Shown: positions 1-11,406, counted from the stretch's first letter. The stretch: 64,000 nt of DNA from Moniliella sp. 'wahieum' (GCA_003971905.1 RSEE01000076.1:1-64000), one strand, 5' to 3'. Notes: a model not told the origin generated them from the sequence alone. Made by a program: numbers and translations.

Positions 1-17
1 CCTAACCCTAACCCTAA
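1..17. repeat. Telomere repeat, CCCTAA orientation
   Basis: The window begins with almost three copies of CCCTAA, the C-rich strand of the TTAGGG telomere repeat used by many fungi. This orientation at a left end means the chromosome end lies just to the left. Only 17 bases are present, so the tract is cut short by the assembly or the window boundary. Confidence 0.9.
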
Positions 18-40
18 GATGGAGAGCGTGGGTGGAGGGC

Positions 41-230
41 GCAGGCTTGGAGATGATGGGCAGAGGTTGGTGGCGAGTACAAGCTTGGGGATGACGAGCA
101 CAGGCTTGATGGGGAGTGCAGGCTTGGAGATGATGAGCACCGGCTTGGTGGCGAGCACACGCTTGGGGAGAGAGCGCAGGCTTGGACATGATGAGCACAA
201 GGTTGATGGCGAGCGCAAGCTTGGACGCAA
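41..230. repeat. Subtelomeric minisatellite, about 19 bp, 10 copies
   Basis: Ten degenerate copies of a unit with the core GGCTTGG followed by GATGATGAGCAC or TGGCGAGC. The TT of the core falls at 47, 67, 85, 106, 124, 145, 163, 182, 203 and 221. The spacing mostly alternates 18 and 21, so the true unit may be a 39-bp dimer. It directly abuts the telomere. A reading frame crosses it on the minus strand but only reflects the repeat. Confidence 0.85.
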
Positions 231-1239
231 CAGAAAGAGCACGACGTTGAACTGGCCCATGGGCTACTCGAGTTTGAGCATGGCCCGACGAGCGTTGGGA
301 TGGAGGCAATGACGAGGAGAACGGAAGGATGAGAGGAAGAACGCTGGTACAAGAGCGGGTCAGATTGAGGCAGGGTGACATGGGATGGAATGGAGTGGGA
401 TGGGATGGGATGCGTACCGATGCGCTGAACGACGTTGCACATGGCCCAGACGGCGGTTGGGATGAGCATCTCAAGCAGGGTGACAGCAGGGGCAGCCAAG
501 CGAGTGCACATCGGCCGGCAAAGGTTCGGAAGGGGACGGCATGGCAAGCTGCACGGTCTGGGACGGGGGCGAGGCAAGTCGGTACATGGCCGCGACGAAA
601 CGAGCTTCACATGGCCAAGCCAAGCGCCCAGACAGCCAACGCAAGCGCGGCAGCGGTTGGCAGTGGCAGCAGGCGAGGCATGCACAACGCCATGCACCAT
701 CCCATGCTTCCGCTTGCTGACCCGACGGTGGCGATGGGCGAATGAATGGAGATGGTGGCCGAGTCAATGGCGGAGATGGCCTGGGCGGGGGTGGGAGGTA
801 GGAGCGCGGCGCTGGGACGGGTCGGGAGGCAGGGGGACGTGGGAAAGAGCGCCGGGGGTGGCGGGCAGTACCTGCAGAGACCCAGAAGCTGGACAGAAGA
901 CACAGAGGCGAGAGGGTCAGTAGAGGGCCGGTGTGTGGAAGATGAGGCGCGGGAGGCACCGAATGGGGGAAAGGAGGCTCAGAACGAGGGGTGTGATTGA
1001 AACGAGGCAACAGACCTTGGGGGGCGGGCAAAGCCAGCGGGTTGGGGGGGGGCGTGGTAAGAAACCAACCAGATCCGTCGCCTGGCCCGTGCATTCATCC
1101 GCCGCTGGCTGAAAATATTAACATTTGCAATTGCACCGATGCACGCGCAGCCTGCGCGGTCAGATTGGCTCGGTCGCCACCAAATCGACCAAGCCGCCAC
1201 ACCACCAACGCATCCACCGCCACACGCCCGTTCTCCATC
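231..1239. other. Subtelomeric sequence without recognised content
   Basis: About 1 kb with no recognisable gene. Overlapping open frames on both strands are low-complexity and match no family I know. Confidence 0.5.
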
Positions 1240-1910
1240 GCGGTGCATCTTGCGCCCACGCGTGCGCTTCTGAAAGAGGACTACCTGGGGCACGCTACGC
1301 CACCACTCGTGCTCTGACTCGTCCCAAATTGGTGGGGCACCGACGCTGTTTGTTGGGACCGTGCGCCGTCTGGACCGCACCTGAGGTAATTGGATGTGGT
1401 GTAACCTCAATCCTGGACCGAATCAAAAGCGCATCATCATTCTTGAAAGCCTTGATTCTGGGCTACGCTACACCGTTGACAGATCTCTGATTCGTCCAGA
1501 ATTGGTTCAACGCCGGCAGCATCAACATCGACCATCCGCTGTTTGGACCTAACCTCTGATGTTCACATGTGGTGTGACCCCAATCCTGGTCCAATCCTGA
1601 AGCGCATTGCTGCTCCTGAAAGCCCTGCTTCCTGTGCACGCTGTGCATGTATGCAATCTATTGTTTGATGAGGATTGGTGCTGTGCCGGCGCCGTCAACA
1701 TAGACCTTCATCCGAATCAAACTAACATCAGATGTTGGGGCGTGTTCTGACCTCAATGCTGGACCAATCCTGGAGCGCCTTACCTCCCCTGGAAGCCCTG
1801 CTTGTAGTGCACGATGGGGCGCGACCATCTCTGACATCCGACGACAACTGGTGGAGCGGCGGCGCCATCAAACCCACCTGCCCGTGTTTGGACCTGCTGT
1901 GCACCATCGC
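1240..1910. repeat. Degenerate tandem array with 173-bp period
   Basis: Equivalent landmarks recur every 173 bp. TGAAAG lies at 1271 and 1444. The phrase TCCTGGACC or TGCTGGACC starts at 1411, 1584 and 1757. The phrase GTTTGGACCT starts near 1368, 1541 and 1886. About four copies are visible, at roughly 60-75 percent identity by eye. The period is close to a nucleosome repeat. No coding capacity is conserved across copies. Confidence 0.8.
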
Positions 1911-2275
1911 TTCAGCTGGTGGACAGATGCAGATGGTAGTCGATGTAGGCCTGCCCTGGTGGAAGGCGAGGGAGTACGCTGCAGCGGGAGGCTTGGATGA
2001 GGCGTGCACCTGAGCGGGAGCGGCTGGGATCGATGCATGCTGGGATGAGATGGTGGCGCGTATACCGGCGGGACCAAAATGGCGATATCTCAGCCGTCTC
2101 TCATCCGTTCTGGCTCACATTTGGCATGCTACCAACGGTAAGCAAGCACTGTTGGAGGCATGCATCAGATCCTCCATCTGCCTCACGATCAGGGGCAACG
2201 CGCATAGAGGTGTGCTAGCGCCAAATGAAGCACGGATATGGACGATGCTCACCACGAGACGGCCATGCATGGTGA
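1911..2275. other. Subtelomeric spacer
   Basis: Possible eroded edge of the 173-bp array (for example CATCAGATCCTCC near 2163), otherwise nothing recognised. Confidence 0.4.
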
Positions 2276-2436
2276 ATGGGTGGTGGTGGGGGTGAAGTGG
2301 GGGTGGTGGTGGTGGTGGGGGTGGTGGTGGTGGTGGTGGTGGTGGTGGGGTGGTGGTGGTGGTGGTGGTGGTGGGGGATGGGTGGTGGTGGATGGTGGTG
2401 GTGGGCGTTGCGGTGGTGGTGGCGGTGGCGGCGCTG
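2276..2436. repeat. GGT/GTGG microsatellite tract
   Basis: About 160 bases made almost entirely of G and T, in GGT and GTGG units. Runs of G separated by single T residues could form G-quadruplexes on this strand. Open frames across it (poly-Gly, Val, Trp or His, Pro) are artefacts of the repeat. Confidence 0.9.
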
Positions 2437-2592
2437 GATTAATGTTTGCGCACACCAACATCAGATGCGCTGCGCCGGCAGCGCGCACAGCGTTGGACAG
2501 CGGTCGGATGGCCACAGGCCAGAGTCGGGACCGGGCACGGCGCAAGCAGCGTGGCAGGGCCCGCTACGTTTCCGCAAGGAACGCCATCAAAG

Positions 2593-2750
2593 AATGTCAG
2601 AGCTCACCAAACGTCAGACCCCGCATTTTGCCCTCCTCACATGTCACATTCCAGGGCGTGACAGCGTGAATACCGCATTCCAGGACTAAGCCCCACCCGA
2701 AATGTCAGAGATCACCAAACGTCAGGCACCACATTTTGGTCCCCATCACA
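2593..2750. repeat. Direct repeat pair, about 48 bp, 108 bp apart
   Basis: The segment beginning AATGTCAGAGCTCACC at 2593 recurs at 2701 as AATGTCAGAGATCACC, and both copies continue with CAAACGTCAG and then an ATTTTG core. Its origin is unknown. It sits just upstream of the Copia remnant and could be part of that element's lost 5' region. Confidence 0.7.
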
Positions 2751-3579
2751 CTGTGGTGGCTGACTTTTCGTGGGGTTGTCCCAGTTTGGGCTAAATACCT
2801 GTCTCAGTACTAATGAGCCGCGTTTTCACAGGACTCATCACAAGCCAATATAAGACTAGGCCCTCCTCCCCTACCTCTACTTCCCCGCCCACCCCACCCC
2901 TGCTGCCCGCCGCTCCGCCATCCCCCCCTGCCCCACCACGGAGGCAAGCCCGCGGACGCCGCCTTCTCCGGCAGCAGTACCACCTCACACTCCCGGACGT
3001 CATTGCCCCCAACACTGCCGCCGCCAATGCTGTTCCCCTCTCCCGGTCCAAGCACGCCGCCGCTGTTGGCCTCGCCCCACGTCCTCCCTCCTTACGGTCC
3101 GCCTCTTACTGCCCCTCTCAAAGGGCATGTCCCGCGGACGCTGCCAGCTCCGGCAGCCTCTCCCCCCCCATTTTCCCCCCAAATCGCGCCTCGGGATCTC
3201 GTTTCCCTACCGCTGCCCCTCTGGAGTCGGGGGTAAGCCATGCCGTTCATCTCGGCCACCTCGCGCGTTCCCCAAGTAAGCCACTGACGCCTTCGGTAGG
3301 CACCTCAGTGCCACTCCTCCCCCATATTACCAAGGCGCAAAATTGCTTCGCCCCTTTGCCCCGCAAGCCCGCTGACCCGCTCGGTCGCTCCCCTGCTGTT
3401 CGGGATGCCATTGTTGCACGCGTCAAGTTATGGCATGAACGTGCCATGCATCTTCCCGTTCACAAGCTTCCGGGGCTCACCGCGGCCCTCTCCCGCTGAG
3501 CGAGTTACGCACGATGACGTGCTCGCCGTGAAGGCCGCTGGCTGGCATGCCCGACGTGTGACTTAGTTCCTCTGAACCT

Positions 3580-4283
3580 ATGCCACCCTTGCTCAAGCCG
3601 GGCCTGCACAAGCCATTTCCCTTGCACACGCTTGCTGCTGACGTGTTCGACGACTTCGGCACCTCTCCCAGCGCAACGTGTGCTCTCATCGTCCAAGACC
3701 ATGACTCGCGTTTCATCTGGTCTATCCCCCTCAAGTCCAAGACAGACGCCGCTGATGCACTGCAAGCCCACATTGAGTCTCTCGAGCAGCGATTCTCTCA
3801 TCGCCACCTCAAGGTGGCCCATGTGTGGACTACGAGCAGGACCGAGTTTGATCCTATATCCCCTGGCTCCGCTCTGTGGGCATTCGGCACTGCCGGGCGA
3901 CCGACGATGACCCTGCCGGCGTACTCAACCGCGTGCACCTATTGCTGAACAACCTTGTTCAAGCTGCATTGCATTCCCTCTCCGCTGGACCAACCTGCTG
4001 GCCTGCAGCCCTTGCTCAGGCCGCCACGGTCATCAACGCCCTGCCGCACCCGTCCTGCTCCAATGCCACCCCGCATCAGCGTATGTATGGCTGTTCTTTC
4101 GATGTTCCAGCCCTGCATCCCTTCGGCTGCCAGGCTCATGCCGAGGACATGAGCCCAGCTGCTGCATCCTTCCATCTTGGCTTCAATTCGACGACGCGTC
4201 GGTGGCTTCTTCGCGTCTGCCGCAACGGTAAATGGACAACTACCGAGTCAAACAATGTCCGTTTCCAAAGAAAACGACTATAG
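3580..4283 (+). pseudogene. Copia integrase fragment
   Basis: Two reading frames joined near 3850-3880 give the Copia integrase core. An HTLAADVFDDFG start and ALIVQDHDSRFIWSIPLKSK lead to a TEFD segment, then a VHLLLNNLVQAALHSL helix, and finally TPHQRMYG with LHPFGCQAHA. In active relatives the second acidic residue lies in a TDxGxEF motif and the catalytic Glu in NGxxER. Here those positions read TTSRTEF and AGVLNR, so both catalytic acids appear lost. Flanking frames contain stops. Confidence 0.7.
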
Positions 4284-5113
4284 CAACGTCCCTCCTGCCG
4301 TGGTCGCTTCCTCCCGCGCCTCTCTTGCCCCATTCATCGCAGAGGACTTGCTCAAGTGGGAAACTCAAAGCCTAGCGCCCGTCGCCTCCCTCGGCGGCGC
4401 TACCTCCTCATCCACCATCGATGCCGACATGCACATTCCTCTTGCCCCTGCGGGACGCCGCTACCGCTCGAGAAAAATGAGAGGACCGCGCTTGGCCACG
4501 CCTCAAGCGTCACCAAGTTAAACTCCGAGCATATGGGCCAAGACACACACTTCCCCGTCGCCTTGCATGCTCTCTTTTCTTCTTATTTGGCTGTGTCGCA
4601 TCATTGTCGCTACGTCGTCCGCATCGCCCTCGCTTGCGACGTCTGCGTCTCATCGGACCCACATCCGGTACAAGAGAACGCCGCGTATGTTCCTCTCAGG
4701 TCCAGCCCTTCCCGACCTGACCTGCGCATTGTTCTTTCCCTTTCCTTTCCCTTTTCTCACCCTGATCTCTGTTCCTTTGGTTCGGTGGGAGATGACTTGT
4801 CCACTTCGTTACCATCGACTTCGTCTCTGTCCACGAGTTGGCCATCGTTGAAGGAGACCCAAAGGTGTCCACAGGATCGGTGGGAGTGTCAGACTCACGC
4901 CGTGCTAGGGGGCACTTGGCCCACTAGGCCCGTATGGGCACTATGGCGTGATTCTTATCAGTGGGAGATCCTGTGTCCACTCTCGACTGTGCCCCCTTCC
5001 TGAGGAGGTACATATACCTCCTGTGCGTCCATAGATGTATGCAATCCATCTGCTTCCCTTCCCCCATCTCCGTCTCCTGACACTCTCTCTTCCATTTCCT
5101 GGCCCGGGGGGGG

Positions 5114-5442
5114 TGTTGACCTCTGGTCATTTATGGCCAAGGTAACTTCCGAGTGACATCATGTGATGCGCGTGTGATGTTTTCTGACGTGGCGTTTCCG
5201 ACTCCATGATGACTTGGATTCGCCACCGCCTTAGCAATTTGATCTCCATCGACCACCATTCCATTTGCTGCTCTTTGAGCTCTTCCTGGGCGTTAATAGC
5301 TTGAGCTTGAGCTTGAAGCTTGATACAATGTACATGCACTTGATGCTCGATATACTCTCTCGTTAATACCACCTCTTTCTTCGCCTAGTCCCAGGTCCCT
5401 TTCTCTCGCTTTCATCGCTTATTACTTACTGCGTAATGCACA
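5114..5442 (+). repeat. Candidate 3' LTR
   Basis: A run of eight G residues (5106-5113) is followed at once by TGTTGACC, the usual Copia arrangement of polypurine tract then LTR. The proposed end, ACA at 5440-5442, gives TGT...ACA termini and a length of 329 bp. The right boundary is uncertain because no second LTR is available for comparison and no target duplication is evident. Confidence 0.4.
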
Positions 5443-5618
5443 ATGAATAATGACTTGTCCCATGTCAAACACGTAATTAGTAGCAGGTAACCGGCATAAC
5501 CGGCCTACCCGAGTTGCCACGCTCACACGTTGATGACCTGCTCTTTGGCGTCCCGTTGTGGCTCATGTTGCGGCTTTTATATCTGTGCCTGTAATCGATT
5601 GTCATTACTAAATAATAA

Positions 5619-5664
5619 ATGTTCGACGTATGTTCGACGTATGTTCGACGTATGTTCACGACGT
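5619..5664. repeat. 11-bp tandem repeat ATGTTCGACGT
   Basis: Three perfect copies (5619-5651) are followed by one copy with a 2-bp insertion (5652-5664). Confidence 0.85.
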
Positions 5665-6600
5665 ACGTTTTAGTAATATAGAACCGAGTAAGCTAGCGAG
5701 CTAGTGGCCTGCGAGCTAGTGGGCGATTATAGAGCATAGGTCGCCATAACCGATTCCACGGCATGTTGACAAGATGCGTGGTGCAAGGTTCAGGGCAAGC
5801 ACAGGACCGTGGTTTCCCAGGGCGTTTTTTTTCTCGTCTGATTAATGCACAGTGTATACTTGATTCTCTCGATCTCAGATTGGACAGGCTAGCCGATCCA
5901 GGGCCCACGTGTAGCATGCCATACGTACGCGAGTGTACCCTGCTCGCCTGCTCAACGTCCGCGTCAGGCCTGAGGCCTCAGGCCTCAGGTCAGGCCCCAG
6001 TGGGGCCACCGCCACCGTCTCGCTCAGCGCTCACCGGCGCGCTCAGTCCGAGCAACTCAGGCTGAGCACCGAGCCTGTCAGTGACATGTGCATGTGAGCA
6101 TGCCAGGGTCACCGGTCACCAGTCAATGTCACGTGCATGCCACATGTCACAAGGGCCCACATGTCACAGGCGTGTCGCAAGGGCTCAGCGCCAAGGGCTC
6201 GCATGTCATATATCATAGCTCACGTGTCACATGTCACATGTCACACCTCAAGTCATCGACATCTAGCATCGTGCATCGACATCGATCATCGATCATCTGA
6301 CCGGCTGACCGGCCTGGCGCGTGACACCTGAGGCCTGACGCGTGACGGCCCGATCGGCCTGATCCGTCCGATCCTGAACGCGTGATTAGATGGGGGACCG
6401 CGGGACGCCAGGGGACGCGTCACGCCTCACGCCACCGATGCTGCTCCGCCGGCCAGCGCCCTGCGCCGCCACTGCCGCCACCCGACACGGGTGCAAATTC
6501 AACACCTGCACTCCCCCCGCACGTACCAACTGGTGGGGCCAGGTAAAGTATTACCGCCTACCACCTCACAGATGTGTTGTGCCATGTAAGGCTAATGTCC

Positions 6601-6680
6601 ACGGTCCAAGATCCAAGGTCCCAGGTCCAAGATCCAAGATCCAAGATCCAATAAGGCCCAAAAGATCCAAGGTCCATGTG
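6601..6680. repeat. Heptamer array, CCAAGAT/CCAAGGT
   Basis: About eight degenerate copies of a 7-bp unit in tandem, with a short interruption (AATAAGGCCC) before the last two. Confidence 0.8.
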
Positions 6681-9600
6681 ACGCCACCTTGGTGTAGTAG
6701 CGCCGGTAGCCCAAGTCCAGATCCTTTTCCTGGAGCATTCCATCCTTCCGATATTCCGTCCGGGAGGACAGAAGTATTCTCCAAGAAAGAATAGTCTCTA
6801 GTAGTCATTTAATCTCTAGCCTCTGAAGCACGTGTGCAACGCGATGCCCACCATCAACTGCCTACTCTCTCTGGTCTTCAAGCTTCAGCATTCCAAGGAT
6901 GGAAAAGGGGATGGAGTTGTGAAGCTTGCAAGCGGTACTTACTTAGGGCATGCACTGTGGTAGTATGCATAATAGCTTGCAGAAGCTTGGGCAACTCAGC
7001 GCTTATCAGGTTACCGGTTACCGGTTATCAAGGCTATATACTTAGTATTTAGTACTTAGGCATCGGGTTATACTATATATCCGCAGGGCAGACATAGTAT
7101 GTAAGACACTTCAGGTGCTCACTTGGCGATCTTGAAGCTTGAGGTTTTGACCTTACGCTTAAGCTCATGCGATCAAGTCGATCAAGCTTGAGCTTCTTGA
7201 GTTTCATCATCGACATCATCATTGAAAGCCATATACTGCTGCGGCTGGCGAGGATGGGAGATAGGCCATCTACAGGCCACATTCCATCTTCACTGAGTAC
7301 TGACATGCACTGACACCCTTAGCTTCAAGTCTTACCCGGCCACCGAACCGGCTGATCTGTCTTCGTAGGTGAGGTCACCGGGTCACCATCTCAGCCCCAA
7401 GTGTCAAAAAGCTCGTCAAGCGCCAAGCGTCAAGGTCGTCAAGCGTCAGCGTCAAAAGCTCGTCAAGCGTCAAATTTCAAACGTCAAGACGTTCGGTTCG
7501 GCTGTGCGGTGAGCCTGATCTCAGGTGGGCCAGCCTAAGCCATCCTTGTTTCCAAAGCCCCACACAGTGATGAGTAAGCCGGTGTGTCAGGATCGACTGA
7601 TCCATATGACCATTTACAAATATCTACCCATCTTCCCACCCCGCGCTAGCCCTAGTAGCCCCCTTGCCTGATAAGTGCACAAAAGCTATAGCCACAAAAT
7701 CGACGTGATCGATACTCTTCAATCGATAAGCCCACAATGGGGGACGGAGGCGGTGGCGATGGCAGTGGCGCCGGGACGTGAGGCCTGAGGCCCGAGGAGA
7801 CATACAAGAGTACAAATACATCGCGGGGCGTGGGGAAAACGGGGGGGGGAGGGGAGGGGGATCATTCGGTAATACTGGGCCCACTAGCCACTCCAAAGAT
7901 ACAAAAGCCAAGGGAAAAGAAGAGAAAGAAAAAGCAGAAGCATGCAGAGCAGACCACAAGCCAACGCAAAATATATCGAGCCGAAGGGGAACCGATCCCA
8001 CATTCGGCCTCATGTCATGAATCATGGATCATAGATCATGGATCAAGGGTCCGTTAGCTCGCTTTCGTGTAAAGGGTAGCCACGAGCAACCGACCCAAGC
8101 AAATCCAGATTGGAGGTGGGGGGGTGGGAGTTCCAAACGGCCAGCGCGAGTGCGTCAACCCGACCCACCGGTAACCGGTAATCCATATCCCTCCGGGGCG
8201 GAAGGAAGCCACACCTGACTGGCGTGCGACAGGCGGTGGGGGGACGAATGGGAAATAGGAGGAAACCCAACAGAGAAAAGGCCATGGGGAAGAAGAGGGT
8301 AGTAAACGTAAAATACAGACTGGAGCGGTCCAGCGGTCGCCCCGTGCCCGTGGTGGTGGTGGTGGCCATCCTGGGCCTCGGGGTCAAAAACGTACGAGGT
8401 CACAACGTAGGAGAGAGAAAGAGAAGGAGCCAAAGGTGGATCATGGGTCAGGCATACGCGCCAGGATGCGCATCGATGCGGTGAGGCAGTCCCCGGCCCA
8501 TGGTTGCTTTGCATTGCATCGGGCCGACTACCGGGATCCGTTCGACCCTGCCTACTTGGGTGCCGTGGGGAGCATCCATCCAAGTCCCTCGGCCACTACA
8601 CGCCCGACCCTGCAGCGGGGGGGGGGCGAAGGTCAACTACCCTGGTGCCCTCTGGGAAAGGGGACAAGCGATCGCGATGGCAAAACGGGGAGAAAGGGAG
8701 GGGGGGGGCTAAGGATAGCCCTTGCGCGGCTGCGAGGGGCAGTTCTTGATCCCCGACGAACTGAGCCTACGGGGCCGACTCATTGTCGACGAGAAAAATT
8801 GATCCGAAGGCGCGCTAAAGGAGGAAGAGCGCGAGGAGATCGAGGGCCAGTAAGTGCTGGTTGCATGCGTCCCATACGTCCAGGCCGAAGAAGAGGCGCT
8901 GGAGAAGGAGAAGGTGGACATGTGTCCAAGTGAGAAACCGAGGGGGAGGAAGGTGGGGAGGGGAACTCGCCCAAGGAGGAGGGGAAGTGGGTCGACGATG
9001 AGGCGGGGGAAGAAGGGGAGAGGGCCTGGTGGGCGGGAACAAGGGGATCGGCATCAAGTTCAGTATTGTCGTCCGTAGGAGGCTCGGAATAAGTGTCGAG
9101 TTGGATTGGCTCAGGAGGCGGCGGAGGCCGGAGGAGGAGAGCAAGCGACCTGCGGCCCCGGCGGGTTGCGCACAAAGGTATCACGGGGAGCTGCTCTTCG
9201 CTCGGAAGGGACGGAGCAGCGTCTGGGAAGCAAAAGCTGTGCCAGTCGGGGGGACTGGCCGACACCACGGGGGGCGATGCGGAGCGGGTAGGGAAGGCAT
9301 GGGGATGAGCGGGAGACATGCGGGGCAAGGCGAGAGGAGGCCGCTTGCGAGGCTCGGGCAGAGTGGGGGGTAAGATCCGGGCGGGGTCCGAGGCGGTGCG
9401 AGCCAGGCTGCGGCTGGGGGGGAGGAGCAGGGAGAGTAGATCATGGGGAGGTCGCCGTCCAGGTAAAGACCCAGCAAGTTGGTGCTGAGCGCCGGAGGCG
9501 CACAGAGGTCGAGGGGGGTCGGTGTGTGCATGGCGGCGATGCGGAGGGCAGAAGAGGGAGGAAACAGGGCGGGGGTGAGGCGTTAGAATGAGGGGGGGGG

Positions 9601-10774
9601 GGGGGCAGGGAGGGGCAGTGCGGTAGCGATGCGGATATATAATCGGCTGAGCGGGGGCAAGGCAGGGCAGCGCAGGGCAAGCAAGACGACACAGCTGCAG
9701 TGGGGACGCGAGGGTGACGCGTCACACATCAAGCGTGAGCGAATTTCCCCAAGACCGGTGAAGGCCCAAGGTTCAAGCGCTCAGCTCAAGCTTCAGATGA
9801 TGGATGATGAAGCTTGAAGTGCTGCGGCGTGACGCGTGACGGTACGTTGACGTCAAGAGATCCGGGATCTGAGATCTCGGATGTCAGACGTTAAGGGCAA
9901 TGAGTTTAACGTTAAACGGTAACTAGCTTAACTAGTAACTAGTAACTGTTAACGCGTAGCGTTTTTACGTTAACGCTTAGCGAACGCAGTCGGCACCAGT
10001 AGCTCAGTACTGGGTATGCGTACTGCGTATTGCGTTTTACATGTCCCATCGTAGCGTCCAGGGCGTCACGCGTCAGGCGCGTCAGGCACTGCACAACCTC
10101 CAACGTTCAACCACCGCACACGTGCAGCTGAACCCAGCCTGCGCCAGCACAGTGTCGCCATGCCCGCCGCAGCACGACACTTCGTCGGCTAGCTGAGATC
10201 TGAGATCGGGGAGGCCGCCTGAGGCGGTAGGCTGTGGCGGTCGGTCTGCCGTACCAGCTGGTACCTACACCAGGACTAGGAACGAGGTACTACCATCTAG
10301 CAACTAGTAACGCGTAACGCGTAACGCGTAACGCTAGCAAACGCGTGCTTATTCCCTCTTGTTCCACGCCCCCGTACGTACGGCGTGCAGCCTTACCATG
10401 TCTACACCCTGACGCGTGACGTTCTGTTCCAAGTGCGCTGAGGCTAACCCCTCAGCTGAGCTGCCGTGGCCGCCACCTACTAGGCCAACCAGAGCAAAAT
10501 CCGCTCAGCGCTCACTCGCCCTGTGTACTGCTCCGCTGCCTCACCGTCAAGCGTCACGCGTCACCCTGACATGTCACACATCTCACATCTCAGATCTCAA
10601 TGTCACATTTCCACACAGTGCCACAGTCCCCTTCGCCCCCGACAGCCCAAGATTTGCGGGGGGCAACGTTGCAGGGTACGTTGCACTTCCGCAGCGGAGG
10701 TCCCGCGTTCAGCCTCAGGGCTCGGCCTGAGCCTCAGGCCTCAGGCTAAGGCCTCGACGCTCAGCCTGAACGCT

Positions 10775-10971
10775 CAAGCGCTCTAGCTTCAAGCACGCTA
10801 GCTTCAAGCGCTCTAGCTTTAAGCGCTCTAGCTAACTTCAAGCTTCCAGCTAGCTTCAAGCTTCCAGCTAGCTTCAAGCTTCCAGCTAGCTTCAAGCTTC
10901 CAGCTAGCTTCAAGCTTCCAGCTAGCTTCAAGCTTCCAGCTAGCTTCAAGCTTCCAGCTAGCTTCAAGCTT
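10775..10971. repeat. 18-bp tandem array, seven perfect copies
   Basis: The unit CTTCAAGCTTCCAGCTAG is repeated perfectly seven times from 10836 to 10961, with a partial eighth to 10971. It is preceded by degenerate copies (10775-10835) built on CTCTAGCTTCAAGCG. Because 18 is a multiple of three, the minus strand shows an open frame (LKLAGS repeats), but no gene context supports translation. Each unit contains the palindrome AAGCTT. Confidence 0.9.
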
Positions 10972-11012
10972 TGTGAGAAGGCACAGCCGGGGGAAATAGT
11001 GAGGAAAAGAAG

Positions 11013-11082
11013 AGACTCGAATGGGATTCGAACCCATGTCATCGCCTATGGCCAGGGATGCTTACCACTACGCTATCGAGCC
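11013..11082 (-). tRNA. tRNA-like sequence, probably degenerate
   Basis: On the minus strand a 7-bp acceptor stem forms (GGCTCGA with TCGAGTC). An A-box-like TAGCGTAGTGG and a consensus B box GGGTTCGAATCCC inside a perfect 5-bp T stem are also visible. The anticodon arm is poor: the stem has a C-C mismatch and the loop GGCCATA lacks the universal T33, so the anticodon (CCA by position) is doubtful. At 69-70 nt there is no room for an intron. It could be a decayed tRNA or a tRNA-derived element head. It lies 40 bp from the 18-bp array. Confidence 0.5.
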
Positions 11083-11250
11083 GGGATAAGAGCAGCTGCA
11101 GGATCACAGTCTAACAAGCTTCCAGCTTTCTTCAAAGCTTCAAGCAGGCTCGGCGCACCAGCTTCAAGGCGCTCAAGCTCTCAGATCTCATGCTTCAACG
11201 TTCAACGTTGAAGTTCAACCTTCAAGCTTCAAGCGCAGCGCCAGCAGATA

Positions 11251-11406
11251 CGTAACCAGGTAACTTGTAACGCGTAACGCGTAACTGGCGTAACCGCGTT
11301 ACCCCGGTAACCACTAACCGTTAAATGTTAAACGTTAAACGTTAAACGTTAAACGTGTTCAACGTACCAGGCTCACGCACTCACCGGTCACCGGTCACCG
11401 GTCACT
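11251..11406. repeat. Island of palindromic word tandems
   Basis: Successive blocks are (CGCGTAA), GGTAACC, (GTTAAAC)x5 and (TCACCGG)x3, each a short self-complementary word repeated with little spacer. Nothing coding is seen. Confidence 0.8.

Larger units (their letters stand above)
2813..5442 (+). mobile_element. Decayed Copia-type LTR retrotransposon
   Basis: Parts in order are a proline-rich gag/pol-like stretch (2813-3400), a GAG-pre-integrase-like segment with the motif LWHERAMHL near 3430-3455, a degenerate integrase core (3580-4283), roughly 800 bp with no recognisable reverse transcriptase or RNase H, a G-rich polypurine tract (5106-5113), and a TGTTGAC sequence starting a candidate 3' LTR. 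Gag-pre-integrase followed by integrase upstream of where reverse transcriptase should be is the Copia (Ty1) order. No 5' LTR or primer-binding site was found. Stops and frameshifts show the copy is dead. Confidence 0.7.
5443..10774. other. Gene-free subtelomeric region rich in short tandem words
   Basis: No protein gene is recognised. The sequence is dominated by islands of 5-12-bp words in tandem, many palindromic: CCTCAGG units (5965-5996), CATGTCA (6221-6246), ATCGATC (6275-6298), GTCAAGC units (7400-7490), ACTAGTA (9921-9950) and CGCGTAA (10309-10334). A G14 homopolymer lies at 9592-9605. Between 7.6 and 9.6 kb the sequence is more ordinary but has no conserved reading frame. Confidence 0.6.

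Noticed and set aside
2238-2689. Gly/Val/Trp-rich open frames
   Set aside because: They simply translate the GGT microsatellite.
10761-11042. Minus-strand frame with LKLAGS hexapeptide repeats
   Set aside because: Arises because the 18-bp repeat is a multiple of three; it runs into a tRNA-like sequence and has no start or splice context.
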